Below, one piece after another: positions 13,057-22,720 of a stretch of 64,000 nt of DNA. The stretch is from Ailurus styani. Its lineage: Eukaryota > Chordata > Mammalia > Carnivora > Ailuridae. Under the pieces are notes generated by a model. That model was not told where the DNA came from. It saw nothing but the letters and a program-made list of their open reading frames with translations, and did no database searches. The DNA lies in NCBI GenBank assembly GCA_002007465.1, contig LNAC01000335.1, positions 1,510,026 through 1,574,025 on the forward strand, in the 5' to 3' direction. Each line of letters starts with the position of its first letter. The stretch's first letter is position 1. The translations under genes and the position numbers were made by a program.

Positions 13057-13075
13057 TGTGTGAGTGAGTGTGTGT
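13021..13075. repeat. (TG)n microsatellite
   Basis: About 17 uninterrupted TG units are followed by a decayed TGAG/TGTG stretch. The pure part is likely polymorphic. Confidence 0.97.
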
Positions 13076-13234
13076 TGGAGGGGTCGTTATTAACATTTTC
13101 CTATTTCAATTATACTTGTGCATACAGGCATGCATTTCAGTGATAAGAGAAGAATATTTAGAAAAGCACTTTAAAAAGTAGTTATCTTTGTAAAAGCTAA
13201 CATGTCCTATAATTAAAAGGCAAGTCATGAAGCT

Positions 13235-14035
13235 GGGTACTCCGTAGTTTCGCCGGAAACATCTTGGCCACAAGCATTTTTGCAGCAAACACTTTCGCCA
13301 CATTCCTAATTGGCCATGAGGCAATTTTGCCGTAAAAGATAAAATCACAAAAACGAAAGAGAGACACTCATTGAAAAGGACACCATGGAACATAAAAATC
13401 AATAGCAAAATCCGAAAGACTTTATTGTGAAGTGCAAAATATTTGAATACATTTAAATGTGTGTAGATTCATGGCAACATTGCATATAACTGATTTGATT
13501 TTCTGGATTGTACCTAAACTACCTAAACGCTTTTCTTTAAAGTCTTTGTTCAGACTTTTTTTTGCCTGTCGAGTTGTCTCCTCATTTGGCATCACACTTT
13601 TTTTCCCCACTAAAATTCCTTCCTTGGTTGAGAGGAGTATCAGTTTCCAAAGATTAGGATACATAGTTGTAACTGATTTTGTAGCGTGTTGTGAAAGCCT
13701 TCCACACTGTTGTTTGTTCTTGGCATATTGCCAGCTTGTCCACTGATAGAAGGTCCAAAGTTCTATGGGCAATATAGGTTCCAAACGGTGCCACTCTATG
13801 GCCCACTATGGGGCTTAAGATTTATATGCTATAATAATGAGAGTAGCATGTCAATGGAGAAATGAAACCAAACTGTCAAACTAAACTGCCAACCGGCCAT
13901 TTTTTTTTTTTTTTTTTTTAGTCCTTTAAATTTTTTATGGCAAAATTGCTTCCCTGCTGGTCATGCAGCAAAAATGCTTGCGGTGAACACACTTGCAGCA
14001 AAGATATCTGCTACAAAGACACTTTAAGGAGAAGA
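13235..14035 (-). mobile_element. MULE/MuDR-type DNA-transposon relic with terminal inverted repeats
   Basis: The left end (about 13245-13345) contains CACAAGCATTTTTGCAGCAA and GAGGCAATTTTGCCGTAAAA. The right end (about 13925-14020) contains their inverted counterparts, TTATGGCAAAATTGCTTCCC and GCAGCAAAAATGCTTGCGGTG. Between them, the - strand carries a decayed frame resembling the C-terminal part of a MULE transposase. The layout suggests an internally deleted element about 0.8 kb long. The family could be Ricksha-like, but the name is not certain. Confidence 0.6.
13422..13784 (-). pseudogene. MULE-family transposase C-terminal fragment
   Basis: The 120-codon - strand frame begins with PILPIELWTFYQ, contains SVTTMYPNLWKLI, and continues with charged sequence around EETTRQAKKSLNKDF. 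MULE transposases commonly carry a 'P.FP..LWNVY' segment, then a TNN..EGWH segment, then 'HPNLWKLI..LK.E' and a basic tail. The spacing and the first and third motifs fit, while the middle is degraded (NKQQCGRLSQHA). The catalytic acidic residues would lie upstream and are absent, so it is non-functional. It sits between the inverted repeats at 13245 and 14020. Confidence 0.55.
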
Positions 14036-14759
14036 AACCAGACACGGTCAAGGCTCACGTCACATACAGCAGTGTCTTGGGGCGTTTATGTCCGAGTTTG
14101 CTGTTGCAAATAGATTTGATTCGCTTTTGCATCTACCTGAATTATGTGGCCATTTTTCAAGCTGAATTATAAAAATGTTAAATGTGGCTATTATTTAAAC
14201 CAAGATTAAACTGAAATAAAACAAGACGTCTCAAAATTCCTGATACGATTTTATGTAGCAATGGGGATAAAATAAAGGTGAAGCAGAATCTGCCCTCCTG
14301 ACCCTTGATTCTGAGTTAGGCCATGAGATTTGCTTTGGTCAGTGAAATGCTCACCAAGGTGGTAGATGAAGGGCTTGGGAGAGCCTTGCATTTTTTCCCT
14401 ATGCCTCCTCTTGCTTCTGTCCCCCATTATAAGAGGTGCCTGGGTTTGTTGGCTGCACGGTGAGACAGGAGGTGGGTCACCCCAGATGGGGCCATTCTAG
14501 ATCAGCCTATGGCCAGCATCGCCAAGACAGGTGAGGTGAGACCAGAGTGCCTGCTGAGCCCGACCATGGCCTTGACCCTGGGGAGCTCAATATGGCAGCA
14601 TCTCCCACTGAGGCTTGACGTTGCTCCACAATATTATTAGGACAGTAAATAACTGATGGGGCTGCTTATGGCTGTGAACTCACATTTGTCAGTTACATTT
14701 CTATTTGGAATAGCTGTGGTCAAGTAGATGTTAATGGGTTCAGTGTATTTTTAGAGTTC
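14036..14759. other. 5' flank without recognised elements
   Basis: Unique-looking sequence between the transposon relic and old L1 fragments. I see no gene. Confidence 0.5.
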
Positions 14760-15105
14760 CTGTGTTCTTCTTTAAAAATAGCTTTGAGATACCTACCATC
14801 CAATTCACCTCTTTAAAGTGTCCAGTGGTTTTTCAATATATTCAATGAGTTGTACGTTCATCTCTGCAACCCATTTTAGAGTATTTTTACTACTCCCCAA
14901 AGAAATCTTTCTCCCCTTCTCCCTCCCCCATCCAGCACGAAGCAAGAGCTAGTCTACTTTCTGTCGCTCTAGATTTGTCTTCTCTGAGAAATTCTTATCA
15001 GTGGGCTTATATAAACATGGTCCTTACGGCTGGCTCTCACATAGCATGTTCTCAAGCTTCCTCCAAACACTTCGGTAGTATTTCTTCCCCAGTCAACATT
15101 TTAAT
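14760..15105 (-). mobile_element. Old L1 3'-end fragment, antisense (first of two)
   Basis: AATTCACCTCTTTAAAGTGT, CCAGTGGTTTTTCAATATAT and CATCTCTGCAACCCATTTTA are reversed landmarks of L1M 3' ends. The next segment repeats the same class of sequence, so the two are separate insertions or a duplication. Confidence 0.6.
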
Positions 15106-15186
15106 AACTGAAATTAATCCAAATTAAGATCTGTAAGTCTACTAAAGTTGCAACTTTTGGATCTATGAAGCTGTATTTTCTTCCTT

Positions 15187-15915
15187 ATTTTTTTATTGGA
15201 ATACAATATGCATAACATAAAGTTCACCATCTTAATCACTTTTAGGCATATAATTCAGGGGCATTACATTCACAATGTTGTGCAACCCTCGCCATTGTAC
15301 CTTCCAGAACTTTCTCATCTTCCCCAGCTGAAACTCTGCATGCATGAAACACTGTCTCCCCATCCTCCCTCCCCACAGCCTCTGGTGACCACTAATCTAC
15401 TTTCTGTCTCTTCACTTGTCTCTGAAAGTTCCCCTATAGAAGTGCGATCATATCCTGTTTTGTCTTTTGGGACTGGCTTATTTCACTCAGCACGATGTAT
15501 GTTGTAGCATACATCAGAATTTCCTTCCTTTTAAAGGCGAGACAGTATTTAATTGTACGAATAGACCATATTTTGTTTATCCACTCATGTGTTGGTGGAC
15601 ATCTGGGTTGTCTTCACCTTTTGGCTCCTGTGAGTAACGCTGCCACAAACATTCGTGCTCAAGTTCGTGTGGGGCCATGTTTCCATGTCTCTCGCCTGTG
15701 TAGCTGGTAGTCACACTGCTAGGTATTACGGTCACTCCGATTTAACCATTGGAAGAACCCCCAGACTTCGTTCCAAAGCAGCTGTGCCAGCTTACATTCC
15801 CACCAGGGGGTGTACAAGGACTTCTACTTTACTTCTTCACCGATATTTATTACTACCTGTCCTATTATTATTAATTATTATTGCCTTCTTTGTGGGTGCG
15901 ATCTCCTTGTGGTGA
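15187..15915 (-). mobile_element. Old L1 3'-end fragment, antisense (second of two)
   Basis: CATAAAGTTCACCATCTTAA, ATTCAGGGGCATTACATTCA, CTGGCTTATTTCACTCAGCA and GTTTATCCACTCATGTGTTG are reversed L1M 3' landmarks. Short open frames here are incidental. Confidence 0.7.
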
Positions 15916-16406
15916 GTTTCAGTATTCTTAAATTCAACAGTTTAGAGCATGCTTTATTGTCCAAATAAGTTTCAAATACAAATTTATCAAAAATGATAAC
16001 ATTTCATCACCAGCGATTATAGCAACATAAATTGCATTTATGAGCATCTTTTTCTAAAGTACATTAAACCTTTTAACCAAAAAAAATGATACAATTAATA
16101 CAATTTCTTATCCTAGTATTAACCTAAAAGGAGAAAAAAATGCAACAATGTTTATGCTTTCTTTCTGAAAAACAAACTTTATGATTCTCGATGGCAGGAT
16201 ACAAAATACTGTGTAGATTCACTCTTAGGGCCTTCTGGTAGATTTCACATTAAGACCAGAGCCAATTTGATTCTCAACCAAATTTAGAAGGTATGTTTTA
16301 TACCTGGTATTGGATACCCAAGATGATATTATTACTCATCTTACCCTGTAATAAAACTTCACACAGACCACATTTGCTTTTCTTTCTTCTTTATTTTTTA
16401 CATTTT
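15916..16406. other. AT-rich flank, nothing recognised
   Basis: AT-rich sequence between an L1 fragment and a SINE. No gene or named repeat is apparent. Confidence 0.5.
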
Positions 16407-16606
16407 CTTTTTTTTAAGCTTATTTATTTATTTGTTTGAGAGAGAGAGAGAATGAGAGAGAGAGCATGAGAAGGGGAAGGTCAGAGGGAGAAGCAGATGC
16501 CCCGCTGAGCAGGGAGCCTGATGCGGGACTTTATCCCAGGACTCTAGGATCATGACCTGAGCTGAAGGCAGGTGCTCAACTGACTGAGCCACTTAGGCAA
16601 CCCCCC
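16407..16606 (-). repeat. CAN-SINE, antisense
   Basis: TTTTTTTTAAGCTTATTTAT, a GA-rich stretch, GCCCCGCTGAGCAGGGAGCC and GCCACTTAGGCAACCC mark a reversed SINEC. TACATTTTCTT occurs on both sides (about 16399 and 16619) as the target-site duplication. Confidence 0.93.
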
Positions 16607-16629
16607 CTTTTTTTTTTTTACATTTTCTT

Positions 16630-18965
16630 AACTTGTTTGAGGTGGCCGTGATTTAGGGATTAAGTATGTGCTTTTGAAAAAGAGTTTCTTAGCTTTTCAC
16701 CATTAAACCTAACAATTTCAACAGCTAAACTCATAAAAATTTTTAACACCCTTTCGGGTTCTACTTCAACTCTCCTCAAACTGCAATGTATTAACTGGCA
16801 TTTCGGTTTTGCCCTAAAAGCTCCATTTAGCAAATGAGATCTCTCAACCCAAATGGATTCATATATTTATTTATTTTTGCTTTCCATATTGAAAGAGTTA
16901 CAATTTAGAGTCTGCATGTATAAAATCAAATTTCAAAATGGTGCCCCTTCTAGTAGGAGGACTCTAAAAATTCATATGTCATACTCAGATGTTCATTTTA
17001 ATTTTAAGTGAAAAAAAAAACTTTTTAGAAACACTCCATCCTGCTTCCTTCCTCCTGGCCCCAAAGAAGTGAGGAAAAAAATCAGAGGTACCTTTCATGC
17101 CTTCCGTAGAATTAGAAATTTGGTTCAAAAGGTACAAATAGACCTCTGTGATTTTTTTTAAAAAGAAGAGAAATGTTGGTGGAAACTCGTGTCATTGATT
17201 TCATGAATGTATCTGCTGGTGGGCTGTGATTGGAGGAGATCCTAGCATCTGGCTTCTTTCCCCAAGGGTGGGCTTTGTCTGTTGCCATCCGTTGGCACGT
17301 GAAGGATTGGTGTTGGAGAGGGTAGTGCTTGAAATGGGTGGAGTGCCGGCCACCTGACTCTGAGCGCCATCTTAATTTTAGGCTTTTCTGATTCTATCCA
17401 AGCCAGAATGTCAGGGACAGTGTGTGTGATGATTTGGGAATAATTATGTGGGATGTTTCCTCAAGCACTTTGGGAAATACCACACAGTATTGTTTTTATA
17501 CTCCAAGTTCTTGGTTGTGGCTTATTTTAGGTTGTCTAAGACACCAGTGGTCGTCACAAAAAGTCCCACTGGGTTGAAACAGACTGAATTTGTAAGGAGT
17601 ATGAGGTTGACTATTCTTGTAGCTGAGATTTATGTAATCAGATGCACAACCCTTTGGCTGTTAAAACCCCGGCTTTCCAAGGACTAATTATAGGGAACAC
17701 AGCTCATCAGAGAGAACCTGGAAAGATGCTGTGTGCTGTGTCCTATATCACACATGTGACGTTTATTCTCGCTGGAGTCTGTCTCTCGATAATTGTTCTT
17801 CAGGATTTGTTGCTCAGGGGCTTATGGGAAAAATTACTCCTAATAGAAATACTATTATATTTTATTCACAGTATTCTAACTTTCAGAGGATTTAATGACA
17901 AATCTGTTCCCATTAGAAGGGTAAAGTTAAATGTATTTCTGGATTTAAATAAAACATGCAGAAATAAGAATTTATAGGGAAAAAATTGCTGAATGAAGAG
18001 GGGAATTAGTGGAATCGTGTTTCGGTCGGTGGAGAAGAGTCTTCACTCCGGTCCTTCCTCTGCTCAGGGACGAGCGGACTCGGGTGTGCAGGGACTACAG
18101 AGGACACTGGTCAGGAAATGCTCAGGGCTCGGTTTCCGCTAGAAAACTTCCGTAGGCACCCCGTCTGCAGCGACACACACCAGTGTCTACACCCTTCGGA
18201 GCATCAGCCGTGCATCTCTCGGCTTCTGTTGGTGACTCGTGCTGAGATCAAGTTCTCTCTGGTGTTTGTATAAACTCTGACTGCCGCCACGTGCGCACGC
18301 ACACAATTTGGGGGTTTGAATCATCAGCTCTAGCAATGTGCCAGATTCCGTCTCCACATTTTTTTGTTCATCTTTCCTGGTTAAAAATAGCGAAGAGCTA
18401 TGGAGAAGGGTCAGGGACTGGAGTGCGTTAGCTCCGGTTGTTGGCGGTGCCCGGGCTGGCATCCCACCTCCCCTGAGCCCCGAGCTCCCAGCGTCATGCC
18501 CCCCCGATCCAGTGCCCCCTCGACAGGCACATGACGGTGAGCTTGGATCTGTCCTCTGCGGAGACAGTCTGATTACCTTACAGATGAGGAAGCTGAGGTT
18601 CCCAGGTGTTGGGCAGGCTATAGGGTCCCCCGGCTGTTGGCAGCTCCCAAGATGTCTTTGCAGCTGGTCTGCGATGCACGCTCCAGCCTTCTGCGGGGGT
18701 TTCAAAGCTGCGATTTTGTAACGGCTTTATGACTAGCTATGATCCCCATTACACAAACAAGACAACCAAAAAGCAAGCCACTCGGTCTCCTACTAGAGGA
18801 CATAGCTGGAGAGGGATGAATGGGGGAACCCCATGGGCCACCTGCTAGCAGGTGTCTGCTCTGGGCACTGCTCCAGGGTGGATCTCTAACCCTCCTCACC
18901 TGGGCGTCCTCTTGTCCTGGGAGGTCATGCCGTGACCCCAGCGCTGATGTCTAGTCTGGCATTCT
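16630..18965. other. 5' flank, mostly unique
   Basis: No supported gene. A 172-codon - strand frame at 18187 overlaps a 127-codon + strand frame and a MIR fragment, so it is not believed. The AT-rich part to 17990 has no clear repeat. Confidence 0.5.
18570..18640 (-). repeat. MIR SINE fragment, antisense
   Basis: ACAGATGAGGAAGCTGAGGT matches the reverse complement of the MIR core (CTCAGTTTCCTCATCTGT). Confidence 0.7.
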
Positions 18966-18971
18966 TTTATT

Positions 18972-19174
18972 TTTTCAAAAGATTTTACTTATTTACTTGA
19001 TAGAGAGAGAGGGCACACACATTTTGATAGAGAGCAGGGGGAGCGGCAGAGGGAGAGGGAGAAGCAGACTCCCCACTGAGCAGGGAGCCCGATGCAGGAC
19101 TCGATCCCAGCACCTTGGGATCATGACCTGAGCTGAAGGCAGAAACTTAACTGACTGAGTCACCCAGGCGCCCT
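18972..19174 (-). repeat. CAN-SINE, antisense
   Basis: TTTTTTCAAAAGATTTTACTTATTTACTTG, CACTGAGCAGGGAGCCCGAT, GGATCATGACCTGAGCTGAA and GTCACCCAGGCGCCC mark a reversed SINEC. GTCTGGCATTCTTTTAT and GGTCCAGCGTCCTTTTAA flank it. It probably inserted at the edge of the LTR-like repeat that follows. Confidence 0.9.
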
Positions 19175-19621
19175 GGTCCAGCGTCCTTTTAAAAAGGAAA
19201 CACAAGGCCAAAATGGAGTCGTTTATGCTAGACCAAGCCATCAAACCCGGGCTTAATACCTAACTTAATCAAAGTTTCAACCTCCCCCAGAAATAGTCTT
19301 AACTGATCAATCAGGACTTCTCTGGTCAGCATCAATAAGGTATAAAGGTAATCTGTCACATGGGTCCTCTCCAACCCCCAAAGCAAGATGAAATAACCCA
19401 CCTACTAAGACCCCTTTTCCCTAAAGGGAGGTGACCCCACTGTAAATAACCCCCCTTTTTTTCTGTTTCTGACTCGCTTGTCCTTAAAAAACCTTTCCCT
19501 TTCCAGAGCCCTGTGGAATTCCCCTCTGCTTGCTAGAAGGGTTGGAATGGGTTGGCCCATTCCTGAACTGATTAATAAAGTCAAATAGACTTAAAAATCT
19601 ACTCAGTTGAATTTTTGTAAC
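19175..19621 (+). mobile_element. Probable ERV1-like solo LTR
   Basis: The segment has an LTR-like plan: a CAAAATGGAGTC stretch, a TATA-like GTATAAAGG at about 19339, GAATTCCCCTCTGCTTGCTAG, a polyadenylation-like TTAATAAAGTCAAAT at about 19571, and an end near TTTTTGTAACA. This resembles mammalian class I endogenous retrovirus LTRs. No gag, pol or env sequence is seen beside it, so it is a solo LTR. The 5' edge is blurred by the adjoining SINE. Confidence 0.5.
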
Positions 19622-19884
19622 AGCTCAATGCTGTGCACTGCAGGGGGAAGGCCACCCAGGGGTCTCACTCCCTCCTGTTGCTGGGTCTCATCGGACTCGT
19701 AAAAACCCATCCTAATGCCCGCTCAAGTGATTTACCATCACTGTCCTTTTTGGTTTTATTGGTATCCGTTACTGAGGTGCTTACCAAGGCATCCTAAATG
19801 GGTTTCCTGTGAACCACTGAGTACAGTTTTCACAGGGCGACAACCTCTGTTGTGGAGACACTGTCTCTGTGAGCAGGTGTTCTC

Positions 19885-20085
19885 AGAGTTCAGTGAACCT
19901 GGCTTCCAATCCTGGCGTGCTGTGTGACTTGGACACACCCCTTACCCTCTCTGAGGTCCAGCCTATCTGTTAAACGGGCATAGTATTTACTTCAAAGGAA
20001 TGTTGTGACCATTTACGTAGACTAAGAATACACACACCTACAGTGCTTGGTCCATAGGTTGCTTAAAAAATGTATTAGGCCCTTA
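19885..20085 (+). repeat. MIR SINE, sense
   Basis: GCTGTGTGACTTGGACACAC, CTCTGAGGTCCAGCCTATCTG and CAGTGCTTGGTCCATAGG line up with the MIR consensus (TGTGTGACCTTGGGCAAGT ... CTCAGTTTCCTCATCTGT ... GTGCCTGGCACATAG). Confidence 0.75.
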
Positions 20086-21110
20086 TGTAAATAGTTAATT
20101 TATATTTGCTTTACAAAATTAGAAATAAAATGTCCCAGTCCCGGAACTCCTGGCAGGCCCTGGAGAAGTGTCTGATGAACGAATGAAGGTCATCGCAACG
20201 CCTGTGGCTTTTTCGCAAGGTTCCAAACACACCTTCAGAACGCGTTTTGTTGTCATTGCCTTTTGCTGGGGGGAGAGGGGGAGTGTTCCCGATTCCCAGG
20301 GGCCCAAGTGGGAGTGGAGAAAGCGGTGAAGTTGGGATCAGAATCTCTATATTTTGGTCTAATTCTCAGCACTTCCAGCTGTTAATGACTTTGGTTTTGG
20401 TTTTTCCGTTTCTGGTTGTGTCCTCCTCACCCTCCCAGGCAAAATAACAACCAGAAAAGCACCTTTTCTGCTTGTTCTGCTCTCAGGCAAGTGGGGCTCT
20501 GCTAAAGGTTAAAGTTCCTTTCGTATTCCGATCACTTTGGAAGGTACGAGAAAGCCTGGAGCCTGTTTCCCCAACTCAGCACATTGATCACAGTTTTAGG
20601 AGAGTATTGATCTGTGATGTTGCGAGAGTAACTCCTGGATTTACATCTGCTGGGAGCCCTTTCAGGGAGAAGACGAGGCCACTAAGCTGGCAACTGAGTT
20701 CCAAGTCATACATCTGGAAACCCTTCTCTCTCGGTGGGCCTTTTGTTTTTTATCTTTATGCTGTGAAGCCCCCCACCCCCCGCCTTTGGGATGGTTTTCC
20801 TTTAATATCCCATCATTTAAAAAATACGTTCCTTTGGGGAACTGTTATGAAAGAATCTGAGTGGAAAGCAACACACATGCAGTAGATACAAGTTGTTTCA
20901 AAAGCTTTCATTCTTCAGTTAAATCTATTCAGTGTACCTACTCGGTAGAAGGTCAGTCTGGTACGGCATTTGGGATGACATTCCTCCTGTCCAGGTGCAG
21001 TTTATGGTTTTATCTGTCTGTTTGTCTTAGTCCTCACATCTCCAAGCAGGGCTGTCCTTAGTAAAATGCTGACCCCCTAGCTCAAGTGGGGTAGGGTTTA
21101 AAATTAAAAA
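20086..21110. other. Proximal upstream region, unique
   Basis: No repeat or gene is recognised. This is the kilobase just before the AT and CA tracts and the CpG island, and could hold proximal regulatory elements. The 137-codon frame at 20472 has no family resemblance. Confidence 0.5.
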
Positions 21111-21176
21111 AAATATATAATATATATATATTTTAAAATGTATATTTTATTATATATATCAATATATATATATTTT
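21111..21176. repeat. (TA)n-rich low-complexity tract
   Basis: Nearly all A and T, with several TATATATA runs, about 0.7 kb before the start codon. It can form hairpins and may vary in length. Confidence 0.9.
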
Positions 21177-21393
21177 CCAGCCTTATTGAGCTATAAGTGG
21201 ACACACATCACCGCGAAAGTTTAGAATGTTCGACATGATCTGATACATGAATATGGATTTCATCAGGTGTTTTTACGATGAATCATTGAATGAGTTCAGA
21301 AGACAAGTCTTTACAACAGTTTTCAATACATGCAAACGTTCCCTTCCAACCCGATTAGTTATTTCTCTCCCAACTTCATCTTTCCCACTACGA

Positions 21394-21466
21394 ACACACA
21401 TAGACACACACACAGACACACACACACTCACGCACACACGCGCGCGCACACACACACTCACACCCA
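21394..21466. repeat. (CA)n/(CG)n alternating purine-pyrimidine tract upstream of the promoter
   Basis: ACACAC repeats surround a CGCGCGC core at about 21438-21447, about 420 bases before the ATG. The translated repeats on both strands are not coding. Confidence 0.95.
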
Positions 21467-21624
21467 CCCCCGAAAACCACAGAAGACACTTTTCCTAGCG
21501 TCAGTGCTAGTGCTCGGTGCCTTGCGGATGCTCCAGCATCATCGCGTCGGTGACGCTCGCGTCCTCGGGCTGCGGGTCGCCGAGCGGCGCGCTCCGGAGC
21601 GGGAGCCCCGCAGAGGAAGGAGCC

Positions 21625-21826
21625 NNNNNNNNNNNNNNNNNNNNNNNNNNNNNNNNNNNNNNNNNNNNNNNNNNNNNNNNNNNNNNNNNNNNNNNNNNNN
21701 NNNNNNNNNNNNNNNNNNNNNNNNNNNNNNNNNNNNNNNNNNNNNNNNNNNNNNNNNNNNNNNNNNNNNNNNNNNNNNNNNNNNNNNNNNNNNNNNNNNN
21801 NNNNNNNNNNNNNNNNNNNNNNNNNN
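21625..21826. other. Assembly gap (202 N) in the promoter region
   Basis: This is an unbroken run of N flanked on both sides by very GC-rich DNA, 59 bases before the start codon. GC-rich islands are a common cause of sequencing drop-out. The missing bases probably include the transcription start and most of the 5' UTR. Apparent open frames of 150-214 codons spanning it are artefacts. Confidence 0.99.
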
Positions 21827-21885
21827 GAGCGGGCAGGCCCGCGCGGAGCCGCTGCCGGACGCGTCGGGTCCTGCGCCGGGGGACC

Positions 21886-21970
21886 ATGGACCCCGCCGCG
21901 GGAGCCTTCCTCGGGATGCTCTTTCTTTTGTCTGCGCGGCCCTGGAGCCCGGGAGTGGCAGGGAACACGT
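21886..21970 (+). CDS. CNTNAP3: Contactin-associated protein-like 3, coding exon 1 (signal peptide)
   Basis: This is the first coding exon of a Caspr-family type I membrane protein, a neurexin-superfamily cell-adhesion molecule of neurons. The ATG lies in a strong Kozak context, with A at -3 and G at +4. It encodes 28 complete codons: a short N-terminus, a hydrophobic core (AFLGMLFLLS, residues 7-16) and a small-residue end (GVAG) that would suit signal peptidase. The last codon is split after its first base (phase 1). The donor is GTGAGTAC, starting at 21971. As I recall them, 28 codons and phase 1 match human CNTNAP3 exon 1; CNTNAP2 has a slightly longer exon 1 of the same phase. The 5' UTR visible before the ATG is only 59 bases, because an assembly gap lies just upstream. 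The sequence itself is poorly conserved, so the call rests on linkage to exons 2 and 3. Confidence 0.82.
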
Positions 21971-22720
21971 GTGAGTACAGCCCATCTTTTTCAAACTTGC
22001 CTTGACAACTTAGGATGTGTGTTCGCATTAGGAACGCGTATTTGCAGAGGGGATCGCTGGCGTGTTTTTGAAAATGAGGCGTTAAAAAAAGCGTCTCCAA
22101 GTCCCAGCGCCAAGATAGGAGGATGGTTTATCAGGCTCTTTCCTCCTGCCAAGTCTGAAATACAGCAAAACCTGGATTTGACTTTTTTTTTTTTCTTGGT
22201 TTGGGAGCTGAATCTTCACCGAGAAAGCTCAAGTTCTAGTAAAGCCTAAAATCAGCGTGAGGATGCGGAGACGCGGAGAGCCCAGCGGGAGACGAGCTTC
22301 CGAGGAGGGGAGGCCCCAGGCCGGCGTGGTCATTCCTGGGCTGGCGGTGTGGACGCGTGCGGGAGGAGCCGTGTCAGCGGGAAGCGGCGGTCCTGCATTA
22401 TTAGCGCACGCGTCTGCAGTGGGCGCTCTGCGGAATCCGGGGCCGCCGAGCCCGCAGCGCAGCCCCCCTGCTCTGGACCGGCCCCGCAACTCGGGGAAGC
22501 CGGACCCCTCGCGCGCCGCAGGGAGCGCAGCCTGCCCGCGCGGCTCCTTGTATGTCCCTGCTCCGCGCGTTGGGACGTGGGTGCTTCTCCTTCGTTGGGG
22601 CTCATTGAGGCTGCTCTACGTCCATGAGCCCCCGGGCGCTGGGCGAGCTCGGGCTGAGTCTGATCTGAAGAGGCTGCTAGCCGCGTGGACTCGGCCCGCC
22701 TCCAGGGATTTGAGGCTGAA

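Larger units (their letters stand above)
21500..22720 (+). promoter_or_regulatory. CNTNAP3: CpG island with presumed CNTNAP3 promoter, 5' UTR and exon 1
   Basis: Sequence from about 21500 to the gap, and from the gap to about 22720, is GC-rich and dense in CG dinucleotides, in contrast to the CpG-poor flanks. The start codon lies inside it. CpG-island promoters are typical of neuronal adhesion genes, so the transcription start probably lies within or beside the N run. I see no confident TATA box next to the ATG. The open frames on both strands here are products of low stop-codon frequency in GC-rich DNA. Confidence 0.7.

Noticed and set aside
18187..18721. 172-codon - strand frame with an overlapping 127-codon + strand frame
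   Set aside because: No family motif; both strands are open, and the region includes a MIR fragment.
21330..22100. Open frames of 151-214 codons spanning the N run on both strands
   Set aside because: They are open only because N codons cannot be stops. One of them, in the exon 1 frame, merely runs upstream through the gap and the CA repeat.
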